A DNA stretch of 64,000 bases from Nonomuraea angiospora (GCF_014873145.1 NZ_JADBEK010000001.1:1302001-1366000); one strand, 5' to 3'; positions 1 to 9,120 are shown, numbered from the stretch's first letter. Notes: generated by a model not told the origin, from the letters alone. A program made the numbers and translations.

Positions 1-803
1 GCGAGCCGTACCTCGCCGGGGTCCTCGGCGACGTGATCCTGGTCAACGGCGCCCCGTGGCCCGTGCACGAGGTCGACGCGGCCCGCTACCGGCTGCGCAT
101 CCTCAACGCCTCCAACGCCCGCCACTACGAGCTCGAAGCGGTCACCGGCGACGGGCGCCGCCTCGACCTCGTCCAGATCGGGGCCGATCAGGGACTGCTC
201 GCCGCCCCGGTCACCCACCGGCTGCTGCCGATCGCGCCCGCCGAACGCTACGACGTGGTCATCGACTTCTCCGGCGTCCCGACCGGCAGCCTCGTCAGGG
301 TGCTCAACCGGCTCGGCTCGGGCCGTACCGGCGACGTGATGGCCTTCCGCGTCGCCCGCGCAGCCGCCGACGACAGCCGCATCCCCGCCAGGCTGTCCAC
401 CGACCTGCCGGAGTGGCGGCGTTCGGACGCGGTCAGGGTGCGCGACTTCTCCTTCCGCGCCGGGCAGATGCACGCGGGCCACGGCTGGCTCATCGGCGGC
501 CTGCCGTTCGACCCCGCCCGCGCCGATGTCACGACCCGGCTCGGCGACGTCGAGGTCTGGCGGCTCGTCGCCGACGTCCACCATCCCGTCCACCTGCACC
601 TGGCCGGCTTCCGGGTGCTGTCGCGCAGCGGCAGGGCGCCGCTGGCCCACGACGCGGGACTCAAGGACACCGTCTCGCTCCGGCCCGGGGAAGCCGTGGA
701 GATCATCACCCGGTTCGACGGCTATCGCGGCCGTTACCTCTTCCACTGCCACAACGCCGAACACGAGGACATGGGGATGATGGCCAACCTTGAGATCATT
801 TAA
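1..803 (+). CDS. Multicopper oxidase, C-terminal part (5' end outside window)
   Basis: The frame is open from the first bases of the window, so the gene begins upstream; a GTG at 33 is internal. About 267 residues are visible. The copper-binding C-terminus is clear: HPVHLHLAGF supplies the HxH pairs and HCHNAEHEDMGMM near the end supplies the trinuclear-centre histidines plus the type 1 copper Cys, His and Met. Family knowledge: such laccase/CueO-like enzymes oxidise phenols or metal ions with reduction of O2 to water, usually outside the membrane. The signal peptide and first copper sites cannot be judged here. It is followed by an independent MarR promoter, so it probably ends its own transcript. 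Confidence 0.9.
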   Translation, partial: EPYLAGVLGDVILVNGAPWPVHEVDAARYRLRILNASNARHYELEAVTGDGRRLDLVQIGADQGLLAAPVTHRLLPIAPAERYDVVIDFSGVPTGSLVRVLNRLGSGRTGDVMAFRVARAAADDSRIPARLSTDLPEWRRSDAVRVRDFSFRAGQMHAGHGWLIGGLPFDPARADVTTRLGDVEVWRLVADVHHPVHLHLAGFRVLSRSGRAPLAHDAGLKDTVSLRPGEAVEIITRFDGYRGRYLFHCHNAEHEDMGMMANLEII

Positions 804-837
804 CCGGATTTATCCGCATACGTGCTGAGCTGGGTAC

Positions 838-867
838 TTCACATTAGCTCGTGAACAGAGCTAATGT
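838..867 (+). promoter_or_regulatory. Promoter with overlapping perfect palindrome (MarR operator)
   Basis: A perfect 10-bp inverted repeat, ACATTAGCTC (841-850) and GAGCTAATGT (858-867), is separated by 7 bp. It lies over a good promoter: TTCACA (838-843), an 18-bp spacer and TAATGT (862-867). The expected transcription start falls at about 874-876, on the ATG at 875, so the message is probably leaderless. A repressor on the palindrome would block RNA polymerase directly, as expected for autoregulation by the MarR protein encoded immediately downstream. Confidence 0.75.
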
Positions 868-874
868 TTTGAGT

Positions 875-1330
875 ATGGGCAGCACGGATCTCCCCGACGC
901 TCTCGCGGGCGTCCTGACCGGCATCCAGCGGCTCCTGCGGCGCAGGCTGCGCCGCGGGCTGACCGGGCCGCGGTTGCGCGGCGCCCAGGTCGAGCTGCTG
1001 CGGCTGGTCTCCGCCAACCCCGGTATCGGCGTCTCGGCGGCGGCCAAGGAGCTTTACCTGGCCGGAAACTCGGTGTCCACGCTGGTCAATCAGCTCACGA
1101 CGGCCGGGTTGCTGCGCCGTGAGACCGGCCACGACGACCGCCGTTCCGCCCGGTTGCTGCCCACCCCCGAGGCCGAGGCGCGGCTGCGCGCCTGGGAGGA
1201 GCGGCGCGCGGCGCTCGTCCGCGAGCAGGTGGAGCGGCTCAGCGAGGAGGACCGGGCCGCGCTGGCCGCCGCGCTCCCGGCGCTGCGCAGGCTCGCCGAG
1301 GGTCTGCACGAGGAGGTGGGTACGGCATGA
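875..1330 (+). CDS. MarR family transcriptional regulator
   Basis: A 151-residue winged-helix regulator. The centre carries the typical MarR recognition region (VSAAAKELYLAGNSVSTLVN) followed by the wing with the DDRRSARL signature, then a helical dimerisation tail. I choose ATG 875 because it sits at the predicted transcription start; an in-frame GTG at 851 lies inside the operator and has no ribosome-binding site. The stop overlaps the start of the ABC ATPase (ATGA at 1327), so regulator and exporter are translationally coupled. By family, it probably represses its own exporter operon and is released by a small toxic ligand; the ligand is unknown. Confidence 0.88.
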   Translation: MGSTDLPDALAGVLTGIQRLLRRRLRRGLTGPRLRGAQVELLRLVSANPGIGVSAAAKELYLAGNSVSTLVNQLTTAGLLRRETGHDDRRSARLLPTPEAEARLRAWEERRAALVREQVERLSEEDRAALAAALPALRRLAEGLHEEVGTA

Positions 1331-2166
1331 GGGACGGTACGCCGACGGCGGGTGACGCGGTCACCTGCACCGGCCTGCGCTATTCATTCGGCCAGACCAG
1401 GGCCGTCGACGGGGTCGACCTGACGGTTGCCGCCGGAGAGGTGTTCGGCCTGCTCGGCCCCAACGGGGCGGGCAAGACCACCGCGATCCGGTGCGTGACC
1501 ACGCTGCTGCCCGTCCCGTCCGGGATGGTGCGGGTCTTCGGGCACGACGCGGCCACCGAGAAGATGGCGGTGCGCCGCCTGCTCGGCTACGTGCCGCAGC
1601 AGCTGTCGGCGGACGCGAGCCTCACGGGCCGGGAGAACGTCTCCCTGTTCGCCCGCGTGTTCGACGTCCCCCGCCGCGAGCGCGCGGGCCGGGTCGGCCA
1701 GGCGCTGGAGGCCGTCGGGCTGGCCGACGCCGCCGACCGGATGGCCGGCACCTACTCCGGCGGCATGGTACGCCGCCTCGAACTCGCCCAGGCCCTGGTC
1801 AGCGCGCCCCGCCTGCTCATGCTGGACGAGCCGACGATCGGGCTCGACCCCATCGCCCGCACCGGCGTCTGGGAGCACATCATGGCGGTGCGCGCCGCCA
1901 CCGGGATGACCGTGCTGGTCACCACGCACTACATGGACGAGGCCGAACAGTACTGCGACCGGGTCGCGCTCATGCACAAGGGACGCGTACGAGCCCTCGG
2001 CACCCCGGAGCGGCTCATCGCCGACCTGCGCGAGCGGCGCGGTGACGACGCGGTCCCGACGCTGGAGGACGTGTTCCGCGACGTCGCCGGAAGCGGCCTC
2101 GACGAAGGAGGAGGGGAGTTCCGCGATGTCCGCCGTACCCGCAACACCGCCTCCCGCGTCGGCTGA
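1327..2166 (+). CDS. ABC exporter ATP-binding protein (DrrA-like)
   Basis: A 279-residue nucleotide-binding subunit. Walker A is GPNGAGKTT, the ABC signature is YSGGMVRRLE, Walker B is LLMLDEPTIGLD, and the switch histidine is in VTTHYMDEAEQ. It is shorter than typical DrrA (about 330 residues), with a reduced C-terminal extension. It overlaps marR by 4 bp at its start, and its tail overlaps the permease gene by 41 bp, giving a three-gene regulator-ATPase-permease operon. Such pairs export antibiotics or other hydrophobic compounds at the cytoplasmic membrane. The substrate cannot be read from sequence. Confidence 0.93.
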   Translation: MRDGTPTAGDAVTCTGLRYSFGQTRAVDGVDLTVAAGEVFGLLGPNGAGKTTAIRCVTTLLPVPSGMVRVFGHDAATEKMAVRRLLGYVPQQLSADASLTGRENVSLFARVFDVPRRERAGRVGQALEAVGLADAADRMAGTYSGGMVRRLELAQALVSAPRLLMLDEPTIGLDPIARTGVWEHIMAVRAATGMTVLVTTHYMDEAEQYCDRVALMHKGRVRALGTPERLIADLRERRGDDAVPTLEDVFRDVAGSGLDEGGGEFRDVRRTRNTASRVG

Positions 2167-2986
2167 CCGCACCGGCGCGGACGGCCTCGACCTGCTGCTG
2201 GTTCCGCCGCGCGCCCGTACGGGGTGGCGCGTGCTGCCCGCCAGGGTCGCCGCCATGTGCGTCGTGGAGCTGCAGAAGCTGCGCCACGATCGCACCGAGC
2301 TGTACACCCGCGCGATCCAGCCCGCCCTGTGGCTGCTGATCTTCGGTGAGACGTTCACCCGCATCAAGCTGATCCCGAGCGACGGCATCCCGTACCTGGA
2401 CTACCTGGCCCCCGGGATCATCGCCCAGTCCACGATGTTCATCGCCATCTTCTACGGCATCCAGATCATCTGGGAGCGCGACTCGGGGGTCCTGACCAAG
2501 CTCCTGGTCACGCCGACCCCGCGAGCCGCGCTGGTCACCGGCAAGGCGTTCGCCGCCGGGGTGAAGGCGATGATCCAGGCGGTGGTCGTCATGGTCATCG
2601 CCGCGCTCCTGGGCGTGAGCATGACCTGGAACCCGCTGCGCCTGGCCGGCGTGATCGTGGCCGTGCTGCTCGGCTCGGCGTTCTTCTCCTGCCTGTCGGT
2701 GACGATCGCCGGGATCGTCCTGACCCGCGACCGGCTGATGGGCATCGGGCAGGCGATCACGATGCCGCTGTTCTTCGCGTCCAACGCGCTCTACCCGGCC
2801 ACGGCCATGCCGGCCTGGCTGCAGTACGTCAGCGCGGTCAACCCGCTCAGCTACCAGGTCGACGCGCTGCGCGGACTGCTGCTCGGCGTGCCCTCGCACC
2901 TGCCGCTGGACTTCGCGGTGCTGTTCGCGGCCACGGCGATCGGCATCACGGCGGCGTCGGTGCTGCTGGGGCGGCTGGCACGGTGA
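2126..2986 (+). CDS. ABC-2 type permease (DrrB-like)
   Basis: A 286-residue integral membrane protein of the ABC-2 exporter family, with about six hydrophobic segments after a Pro-rich cytoplasmic N-terminus. The stretch ending NPLSYQVDALRGLLLG is the usual conserved C-terminal ABC-2 motif. ATG 2126 is preferred over an open frame from 2042 because a strong AAGGAGGAGGGGAG ribosome-binding site lies just before it and the family alignment starts after it. It forms the membrane half of the exporter with the ATPase it overlaps. The next gene begins at or near its stop. Confidence 0.9.
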   Translation: MSAVPATPPPASADRTGADGLDLLLVPPRARTGWRVLPARVAAMCVVELQKLRHDRTELYTRAIQPALWLLIFGETFTRIKLIPSDGIPYLDYLAPGIIAQSTMFIAIFYGIQIIWERDSGVLTKLLVTPTPRAALVTGKAFAAGVKAMIQAVVVMVIAALLGVSMTWNPLRLAGVIVAVLLGSAFFSCLSVTIAGIVLTRDRLMGIGQAITMPLFFASNALYPATAMPAWLQYVSAVNPLSYQVDALRGLLLGVPSHLPLDFAVLFAATAIGITAASVLLGRLAR

Positions 2987-3105
2987 CCCCCGGGGCGGCG
3001 CCGCTCACTGAGCGGGCTCGATCGGGAGGTCACATGTCGGGCACGACCCGGTCACCGTGTGGCCCGGGCCTGAACGTCCGCACCGATCCTTCCGTCGGAA
3101 AGGTC

Positions 3106-4197
3106 ATGACACGTCACCGTGTACTTCTCGCCGCCCTGCCGCTGTCCGCCGTCCTCCTGACCACCGCCTGCGGCGCAACAGGCACGATCGCCTCCGACGC
3201 GCCCGAACCGAGGTCCGAAGCCCAGGCGCGGCCGGGGTTACGCGCGGGCAGCGTCGACGACAATGCCGCCTTCACCGCCTACCTGGACTACCGCAAGAAG
3301 TTCGCCGACGGCGACCAGGAGGTGCGCGACGCCGATGTCAGCGGGCGCAGGATCGTGACCGTGACGGACCGGCGCGGCCGGCCGCTGTTCGGCGCCACCG
3401 TACAGGCTGGGGATCAGCGGGCCCGCACCTACGCCGACGGACGCGCGCTGATCTTCGGTGACGGCCGGATCACCGTCTCGTACGGCGGGGCCACCGCCGC
3501 GGCCACCGGCCACGCGCCCAAGGTCAAGCTGCCCGTCACCGCGCCGCAGGGCCGGGCCAGGCTGCAGGTGCTGTTCCTCATCGACACCACCGGCTCGATG
3601 GGCGACGAGATCGGCCGCCTGACCGCCAGCGTCGACTCGGTCGCCGCACGCATCGCCAAGCTGTCGGCGGGGCCCGAGCTGGAGCTCGGCATGACCCTCT
3701 ACCGCGACAAGGGCGACGAGTACGTTACCAGGACCACCGACTTCACCGCCGACGTGGGAACGTTCCGCGAGCAGCTCACCGCGGTGCGGGCCGAAGGCGG
3801 CGGCGACACCCCCGAGGACCTGAACGCGGCGCTCGCCGAGGCGCTGGCCAAGCCGGCCTGGCGCGAGGACGCCGTCAAGCTGGTCTTCCTCATCGCCGAC
3901 GCCCCGCCGCACCTCGACTACGACGGGCCGGACTACCTGACCGAGGCCCGCCGGGCCGCCGAACGCGGCATCAAGATCGAGCCGATCGCCTCGTCGGGCC
4001 TGGACGACCAGGGCGAGTACATCTACCGCCAGCTCGCCCAGCTCACCATGGGCCGCTTCACCTTCCTCACGTACGGGGCCGACGGCGTCTCGCCGGGCGA
4101 CAAGACCGAGCATCACGTCTCGGAGTACGCCGTGCTGGCCCTGGACGACCTGGTGGTCAAGCTGGTCGCCGACGAGCTGAAGGGGTTCCGGCAGTAA
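3106..4197 (+). CDS. Lipoprotein with von Willebrand factor A (VWA) domain
   Basis: A 363-residue predicted lipoprotein. The N-terminus has two basic residues, a hydrophobic core and the lipobox LTTAC (Cys22). A small beta-rich region resembling a carboxypeptidase-regulatory-like fold precedes a VWA domain, whose metal-ion-dependent adhesion site starts at Asp160 in DTTGSMGDEI. A second conserved stretch is GGGDTPEDLNAAL, typical of this family. The start at 3106 follows GGAAAGG; a GTG at 2983 overlapping the permease stop is possible but would bury the signal peptide. It is probably anchored on the outer membrane face and may bind protein or metal ligands. A link to the exporter upstream is unproven. 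Confidence 0.83.
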   Translation: MTRHRVLLAALPLSAVLLTTACGATGTIASDAPEPRSEAQARPGLRAGSVDDNAAFTAYLDYRKKFADGDQEVRDADVSGRRIVTVTDRRGRPLFGATVQAGDQRARTYADGRALIFGDGRITVSYGGATAAATGHAPKVKLPVTAPQGRARLQVLFLIDTTGSMGDEIGRLTASVDSVAARIAKLSAGPELELGMTLYRDKGDEYVTRTTDFTADVGTFREQLTAVRAEGGGDTPEDLNAALAEALAKPAWREDAVKLVFLIADAPPHLDYDGPDYLTEARRAAERGIKIEPIASSGLDDQGEYIYRQLAQLTMGRFTFLTYGADGVSPGDKTEHHVSEYAVLALDDLVVKLVADELKGFRQ

Positions 4198-4222
4198 CTG
4201 CGCTGGACCGCCGACCTACGGC

Positions 4223-4265
4223 GCCGCCCAGCCGGCGCAGCACGCTGCTGCGCCGGCTGGGCGGC
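4223..4265. terminator. Very strong hairpin between convergent genes
   Basis: A perfect 20-bp inverted repeat (4223-4242 against 4246-4265) with a 3-nt loop lies between the VWA gene and the convergent SDR gene. It is entirely GC-rich and lacks a long T run, as is common for actinomycete terminators. Its symmetry means it could end transcription from both sides. Confidence 0.8.
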
Positions 4266-4305
4266 TCGCGCCAGGCCCTTTCATGACACGCCCGGCCAGG
4301 CTTGA

Positions 4306-5073
4306 CTATCGCGCGGTGTATCCACCGTCGACCGGAAGCGCGACTCCGGTGACGAAGCTCGCGCCGGGGCCGCACAGCCAGAGAACGGCCGAGGCGATCT
4401 CCTCGGCCCTGCCGAGCCGTGCCATCGGCGTGGCGGCGAGGGCAGCGTCCATGTCCAGTTCCCCGGCGTCGATCATGCGCTCGACCATGGGGGTGTCAAT
4501 GGTGCCGGGGCAGACAGCGTTGATCCGCACACCACGAGGGGCGTACTCCAGAGCCGCGCTCTTGGTCAGGCCGACGATGCCGTGCTTCGTCGCGTCATAG
4601 GAAGCGCGTCGTGCGTCCCCGACGAGTCCGGCGAGCGAGGAGCAGTTGACGATCGCGCCGGAGCCCTGGCGCCGCATCCGGGCCAGCTCGTGCTTCATGC
4701 ACGCCCAGACGCCGCGCAGGTTGACGGCCATGACGCTGTCGAACGCCTCGGCCGGCTCGTCCGCGGCGTCGGAGTCCGGGATCATGATTCCGGCGTTGTT
4801 GAACGCCATGTCGAGCCGCCCGAACTCATCGACGGTCCTGTCCACAGCGGCGGCGACCTGCCGCTCGTCGGATACATCGCAGGCAAGGGGGAGGACTTGG
4901 CAGCCTCGCTCGGAGAGCTCTCGCGCGGCCTTCTCGACGGCGTCCTGATTGATGTCGGTGAGCACGACGGATGCGCCTGCCGCGGCGAACGCTCGCGCGG
5001 TGGCCGCTCCCATGCCCGCGGCGGCGCCTGTCACCATGGCTACCTGGCCGCTGAAGTCGTACGTCAACGTCAT
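4306..5073 (-). CDS. SDR family oxidoreductase
   Basis: A 255-residue classical short-chain dehydrogenase/reductase. The nucleotide-binding motif TGAAAGMG is at residues 15-22, NNAG at about 92-95, and the catalytic triad is Ser146, Tyr159 and Lys163 (YDATK). Asp40 after the second strand favours NAD(H). The C-terminal FVTGVALPVDGGYT is standard for the family. ATG 5073 is preceded by GGAAAGGAAG. It is the last gene of a minus-strand run containing an alcohol dehydrogenase and a molybdenum aldehyde oxidoreductase, 200 bp after the latter, so it may add another carbonyl/alcohol step. Substrate unknown. Confidence 0.9.
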   Translation of the reverse strand: MTLTYDFSGQVAMVTGAAAGMGAATARAFAAAGASVVLTDINQDAVEKAARELSERGCQVLPLACDVSDERQVAAAVDRTVDEFGRLDMAFNNAGIMIPDSDAADEPAEAFDSVMAVNLRGVWACMKHELARMRRQGSGAIVNCSSLAGLVGDARRASYDATKHGIVGLTKSAALEYAPRGVRINAVCPGTIDTPMVERMIDAGELDMDAALAATPMARLGRAEEIASAVLWLCGPGASFVTGVALPVDGGYTAR

Positions 5074-5273
5074 AGGAACTTCCTTTCCCTCTGTGGTGTG
5101 CGTTCGCACCGAGGTCGAGACCGATCGGAGAGCGGCAGCCGGCCCAGCCGGTCCTCGGACAGCCCGGCCTCGCGCAGGAGGCGCAGGTGTTCGTCGTGGG
5201 TGCGCCGCCGCGACGGCCTCTGACGGTCCGGCAGCCAGAGGGGCGACCGGGGTTGGGTGCGTTACGGATCGGG

Positions 5274-7469
5274 TCAGAGCAGTGCTTCGGCGGTGATGGG
5301 CAGTTCGCGGATCCGGCGGCCGGTGGCGTTGAAGACCGCGTTGGCGATCGCGGGCGCCACGCCGATGTGGACGAGCTCGCCCAGCCCTTTGACACCGAGC
5401 GGGTCGGCTTCGCGGTCCTCGCCGTCCAGGTAGATGGTCTTGATGTCCGGAACGTCGGCGTTGACGGGGACGAGGTAGTCGGCGAGGTTGGCGTTGACGA
5501 TGCGGCCGTCGCGGTGGTCGGTGACCGTGTGTTCCAGCAGGGCTGTGCCGATGCCGCCCACGATGCCGCCGATCGCCTGGCTGTGGGCGAGTTTGGGGCT
5601 GATGATGCGGCCGGCGTCGTACACGCCGAGCATGCGCCGCACCCGTACGAGGCCCAGCGTCGCGTCGACGGCGACCTCGGCGAAGGTGGCGTTGTAGGCG
5701 TAGTAGGAGTGCCGTTCGGCCCCGGACGGGCGGGAGAAGGAGCCGAGAGCTTCGAGGTGGGTGCGGTTGTTGCGGGCCAGGAGCTGCCGGTACGTCTCGC
5801 CGCGCGCGGGATCGTCCTTGACGTGCATCCGGCCGTCGCGGACGACGACGTCCTGTGCGGCCGCCCCGTACAGCGGCGACCGGCGGTCCTCGACGGCCAG
5901 CTTGATCGCCTGCTGTCGCACCTGGTCGCACCCGTCGAGGACGGCGGAGCCGACGCTGGCCATGGTCATCGAGCCGCCGTGCGGTGGGGTCGGTGGGAAC
6001 AGTGAGTCGCCCAGCCGGAAGGTCACCGCGCCCATGGTCAGCCCGAGGGCGTCGGCGGCGACCTGGGTCTGCGAGGTGTAGGTGCCCGGCCCCATGTCAC
6101 TGGCGGCCGCCTCGACCGTGGCGGTGCCGTCGGCGTTCAGCCGGGCCCGGGCCTGGGCCGTGTTGCGCTGTGTTTCGTACAGGCCGGCGGCCATGCCCAT
6201 GCCGATCAGCCAGTCGCCCTCACGGCGGGAGCGTGGCTCGGGACGGCGGCGGTCCCAGCCGAACTCGCGGGCGCCGACGGTGTAGCACTCGCGCAGCCGG
6301 CGGGTGGAGAACGGCAGCCCGTTGGACTCGTCCTCGGCCGGTTCGTTGCGCCGGCGCAGCTCGATCGGGTCGAGGCCGAGCTGGTGGGCGAGTTCGTCCA
6401 TGGCTGACTCGATGACGAAGGACGCCGTCGCGAAGCCTGGGCCGCGCATCCACAGCGGCGTGTTCACATCCAGCGGCACCGTCCGGTAGGCCTGCGAGAC
6501 GTTGGGCATGCTGTAGAGCATTTGTCCCGCGGGCATGATGGTCTCGGTGAACTTCTCGTACGAGGAGGTCTCGGCGTCCATCTCGTGGGCCATGGCGGTC
6601 AGGCGTCCCCGACGGTCGCTGCCCAGGCGCAGGCGGTATTCGTAGGAGGGCCGGAAGCCGGTGCCGAAGTACATCTGCCTGCGGCTCAGGACGACCTTCA
6701 CCGGACGGGCCATCACTCGGGCGGCCAGCGCGGCGACGACCACGTGCGGCCAGCACCGCAGCCCGGAGCCGAAAGCACCGCCGACGAACGGGGAGATGAC
6801 CCGCACCGCCTGCGCCGGGATGCCGAACACGGCGGCGAGCTCGTTCTGCGTGCCCACGACCCACTGGGTCTTGTCCCACACGGTGAGCCTGGGGCCGCTC
6901 CAGCGGGCGATGGCGGCGTGCGGCTCCATCGGGTTGTGATGGTTGCGCGCCGTCCGGTAGGTCAGGTCCATCCGTACGGCCGCGGAACGTAGAGCGGCTT
7001 CGGCATCGCCGCGCGCATAGCGCGTCGGCTCGTCGGCTTCGGCCTCGCGTAGATCGGTCGAGGACCGCTCGGCGTCGTAGCCGACCTCGACCAGGCTCGC
7101 GCCGTGCTGCGCGGCCTGCAGGGTGGTGGCCACCACGACGGCGACCGGCTGACCGTGGAAGAGCACCCGGTCGTCCTGGAAGACCCGCAGCCGCCGCCCG
7201 GGCGGGTTGTTCGACCCGGCGTTGTCACGGTACGGCAGCTTCGGCGCGTCGCGGTGACTGATCACCCGCAGCACCCCCGGGTGGGCCAGGGCGGCGCGGG
7301 TGTCGATCGAGGTGATGCGTCCACGGCCGATGCCGCTGTCGACGATGGCCGCGTACACGACGCCATCGACGTCGTGCTCGGCGGCGTACAACGCCTTGCC
7401 CGTCACCTTCAGCCGCCCGTCCACCCGGGACAGCGGCGCACCCACGGCTGCCTGTGGCTGAGGGCTCAC
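5274..7469 (-). CDS. Aldehyde oxidoreductase, molybdenum-cofactor subunit (PaoC/YagR-like)
   Basis: A 731-residue large subunit of the xanthine dehydrogenase/aldehyde oxidase family. It begins with the usual GAPLSRVDGRLKVTGKALYA and has the molybdopterin-binding stretches SPFVGGAFGSG and GSMTMASVGSAV. Near the end, VKGLGELVHIGVAPAIANAV contains the catalytic Glu region (GxGE). The GTG start overlaps the stop of the FAD subunit (GTGA), showing coupling. The enzyme hydroxylates aldehydes to acids using water and passes electrons to the FeS and FAD subunits. No XdhC/PaoD-type cofactor-maturation gene is next to it, so maturation must be supplied elsewhere. Confidence 0.93.
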   Translation of the reverse strand: MSPQPQAAVGAPLSRVDGRLKVTGKALYAAEHDVDGVVYAAIVDSGIGRGRITSIDTRAALAHPGVLRVISHRDAPKLPYRDNAGSNNPPGRRLRVFQDDRVLFHGQPVAVVVATTLQAAQHGASLVEVGYDAERSSTDLREAEADEPTRYARGDAEAALRSAAVRMDLTYRTARNHHNPMEPHAAIARWSGPRLTVWDKTQWVVGTQNELAAVFGIPAQAVRVISPFVGGAFGSGLRCWPHVVVAALAARVMARPVKVVLSRRQMYFGTGFRPSYEYRLRLGSDRRGRLTAMAHEMDAETSSYEKFTETIMPAGQMLYSMPNVSQAYRTVPLDVNTPLWMRGPGFATASFVIESAMDELAHQLGLDPIELRRRNEPAEDESNGLPFSTRRLRECYTVGAREFGWDRRRPEPRSRREGDWLIGMGMAAGLYETQRNTAQARARLNADGTATVEAAASDMGPGTYTSQTQVAADALGLTMGAVTFRLGDSLFPPTPPHGGSMTMASVGSAVLDGCDQVRQQAIKLAVEDRRSPLYGAAAQDVVVRDGRMHVKDDPARGETYRQLLARNNRTHLEALGSFSRPSGAERHSYYAYNATFAEVAVDATLGLVRVRRMLGVYDAGRIISPKLAHSQAIGGIVGGIGTALLEHTVTDHRDGRIVNANLADYLVPVNADVPDIKTIYLDGEDREADPLGVKGLGELVHIGVAPAIANAVFNATGRRIRELPITAEALL

Positions 7470-8449
7470 TTCATACCTCCCACGATGCGAAGCTGACGTT
7501 CGACGGTGCGCTTGAGCAGTTCGATCTTGAATCGGTTGTGGCGCAGCGGCCGGGCCCCGTCGGCGGCCCGCACGGCGGCCTCGGCCCACAGCGCCTCGGA
7601 CGGCCGCTCGCCGACGAGCAGGCGCTCGACGGCGGGCAGCTTCCACGGCACGGCGCCCACGCCTCCGGCGGCGACCTTCGCCGCGCGGATCACCCCGCCG
7701 CGCACGTGCAGGGCGACGGCCGCCGAGGTCAGCGCGAACTCGTACGACTGCCGGTCACGAACCTTCAGGTACCCGGACTTGAGCGGGCGCGGATGGGCCG
7801 GGATCTCGACGGCGTAGATCAGCTCGCCGGGTCGCAGGGCCTGTTCCTGGTGCGGGGTGCCACCCGGCTGCAGCAGGAAGTCGGCGAAGGCGACGCGACG
7901 TTCTCCGTCCGGGCCCAGCAGGTGCACCGTGGCCTCCAGCGCCGCGAAGGCCACGGCGACGTCGGAGGGGTGCGTGGCCACGCACTGGTCGGAAGCGCCG
8001 AGGATGGCGTGGCCGCGGTTGAAGCCGTCCAGTGCCGCGCATCCGGAGCCCGGGCGGCGCTTGTTGCACGCCGCCGTCACGTCGCGGAAGTACGTGCATC
8101 GGGTGCGCTGCATGATGTTGCCGCCGATGGTGGCCATGTTGCGCAGCTGGGCGGAGGCGCTCAGCTCCAGCGCCTGCGCCACGACCGGGTAGGTGGCGCG
8201 CACCTTGGGGTGGGCGGCGGCGTCGGCCATCGACACCAGCGCGCCGATGCGCAGCCCCCCGCCCGAGGTCGCGGTCACCTCGCGCAGCGGAAGGGCGGTG
8301 ATGTCGACCAGTTCGGCGGGACGCTCGACGTTCTCGCGCATCAGGTCCACCAGAGTGGTGCCGCCGGCGATGTAGCGGCCGCCACGCCGCCCGGCGGCGA
8401 GCGCGTCGTCGACGTCGGCGACTTTGGCGTAGGAGAACGGATGCATCAT
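7466..8449 (-). CDS. Aldehyde oxidoreductase, FAD-binding subunit (PaoB/YagS-like)
   Basis: A 327-residue FAD-binding subunit. YIAGGTTLVDLM binds the FAD diphosphate, and the block QLRNMATIGGNIMQRTRC is diagnostic. A cysteine cluster follows (RCTYFRDVTAACNKRRPGSG and the next Cys), which in E. coli PaoB holds an extra [4Fe-4S] cluster; this separates it from ordinary CoxM-like subunits. The start is ATG 8449, 4 bp after the stop of the FeS subunit, with GTGAGG as ribosome-binding site; a tandem second ATG follows at once. It forms an alpha-beta-gamma trimer with its two neighbours. Confidence 0.92.
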   Translation of the reverse strand: MMHPFSYAKVADVDDALAAGRRGGRYIAGGTTLVDLMRENVERPAELVDITALPLREVTATSGGGLRIGALVSMADAAAHPKVRATYPVVAQALELSASAQLRNMATIGGNIMQRTRCTYFRDVTAACNKRRPGSGCAALDGFNRGHAILGASDQCVATHPSDVAVAFAALEATVHLLGPDGERRVAFADFLLQPGGTPHQEQALRPGELIYAVEIPAHPRPLKSGYLKVRDRQSYEFALTSAAVALHVRGGVIRAAKVAAGGVGAVPWKLPAVERLLVGERPSEALWAEAAVRAADGARPLRHNRFKIELLKRTVERQLRIVGGMK

Positions 8450-8453
8450 GACC

Positions 8454-9110
8454 TCACTTCGCGCCGGCGGCCTGCTCGACCGCATTGACGATCTTCACGT
8501 AGCAGCCGCAGCGGCAGATGTTGCCGCTCATCCACTCCCGGATCTCCTCCGGCGAGCCGGCGTGCCCTTCCCGGATGCAGCCGATGCCGGACATGATCTG
8601 GCCGGGGGTGCAGTAGCCGCACTGGAAGGCGTCCTGGTCGATGAACGCCTGCTGCAACGGGTGCAGGTCGTCGTCCTCGTCCGGGGCGAGCCCCTCGATG
8701 GTGGTGACCTCGGCGCCCTCCAGCCGCACCGCCAGCGTCAGGCACGCGTTGACGCGGCGGCCGTCGACCAGGACGGTGCACGCCCCGCAGGCCCCGGCGT
8801 CGCAGCCCTTCTTCGTGCCTGTCAGCCCGAACTGTTCACGCAGCAGGTCCAGCAGCGAGGTCCGGTTGTCGATCACCGCGGCGTGCCGTTCACCGTTGAC
8901 GGTCAGTGAGACGCGGCCGCTGGGCGGCGTCTCGGAGGTGGCCGCCTCGCGAGGGGCGGCGAGGGACGGACCTGCGATCAGGCCGTCCGCGACGGCAGCA
9001 CCACCGACCGCGGTACCGGCAGCGAGGAAGGTGCGTCGATTGAGCGTCGAGGAGGACTCGTCGGCTGTGGTGGAGGGTGGCACAGCGGGTCCATGGGAAT
9101 CAGAGGCCAT
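8454..9110 (-). CDS. Aldehyde oxidoreductase, [2Fe-2S] subunit with TAT signal (PaoA/YagT-like)
   Basis: A 218-residue subunit. The N-terminus has a twin-arginine signal (Arg25-Arg26 in NRRTFLAAG, then a hydrophobic segment), so the folded trimer is probably exported through TAT, as known for PaoABC. The plant-type ferredoxin cluster is CDAGACGACTVLVDG, and the second cluster is CGYCTPGQ with CRCGCY. ATG 9110 follows GGAGTAG. It lies 10 bp downstream of the alcohol dehydrogenase stop, suggesting co-transcription. Electron transfer runs from molybdenum through both FeS clusters to FAD. Confidence 0.92.
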   Translation of the reverse strand: MASDSHGPAVPPSTTADESSSTLNRRTFLAAGTAVGGAAVADGLIAGPSLAAPREAATSETPPSGRVSLTVNGERHAAVIDNRTSLLDLLREQFGLTGTKKGCDAGACGACTVLVDGRRVNACLTLAVRLEGAEVTTIEGLAPDEDDDLHPLQQAFIDQDAFQCGYCTPGQIMSGIGCIREGHAGSPEEIREWMSGNICRCGCYVKIVNAVEQAAGAK

Positions 9111-9120
9111 AAACTACTCC

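Noticed and set aside
5074..5273. Protein-like stretch on the minus strand (RRTHDEHLRLLREAGLSE) between the SDR and molybdenum-subunit genes
   Set aside because: It is short, has no start codon or recognisable family and may be chance; not enough to call a gene or pseudogene.
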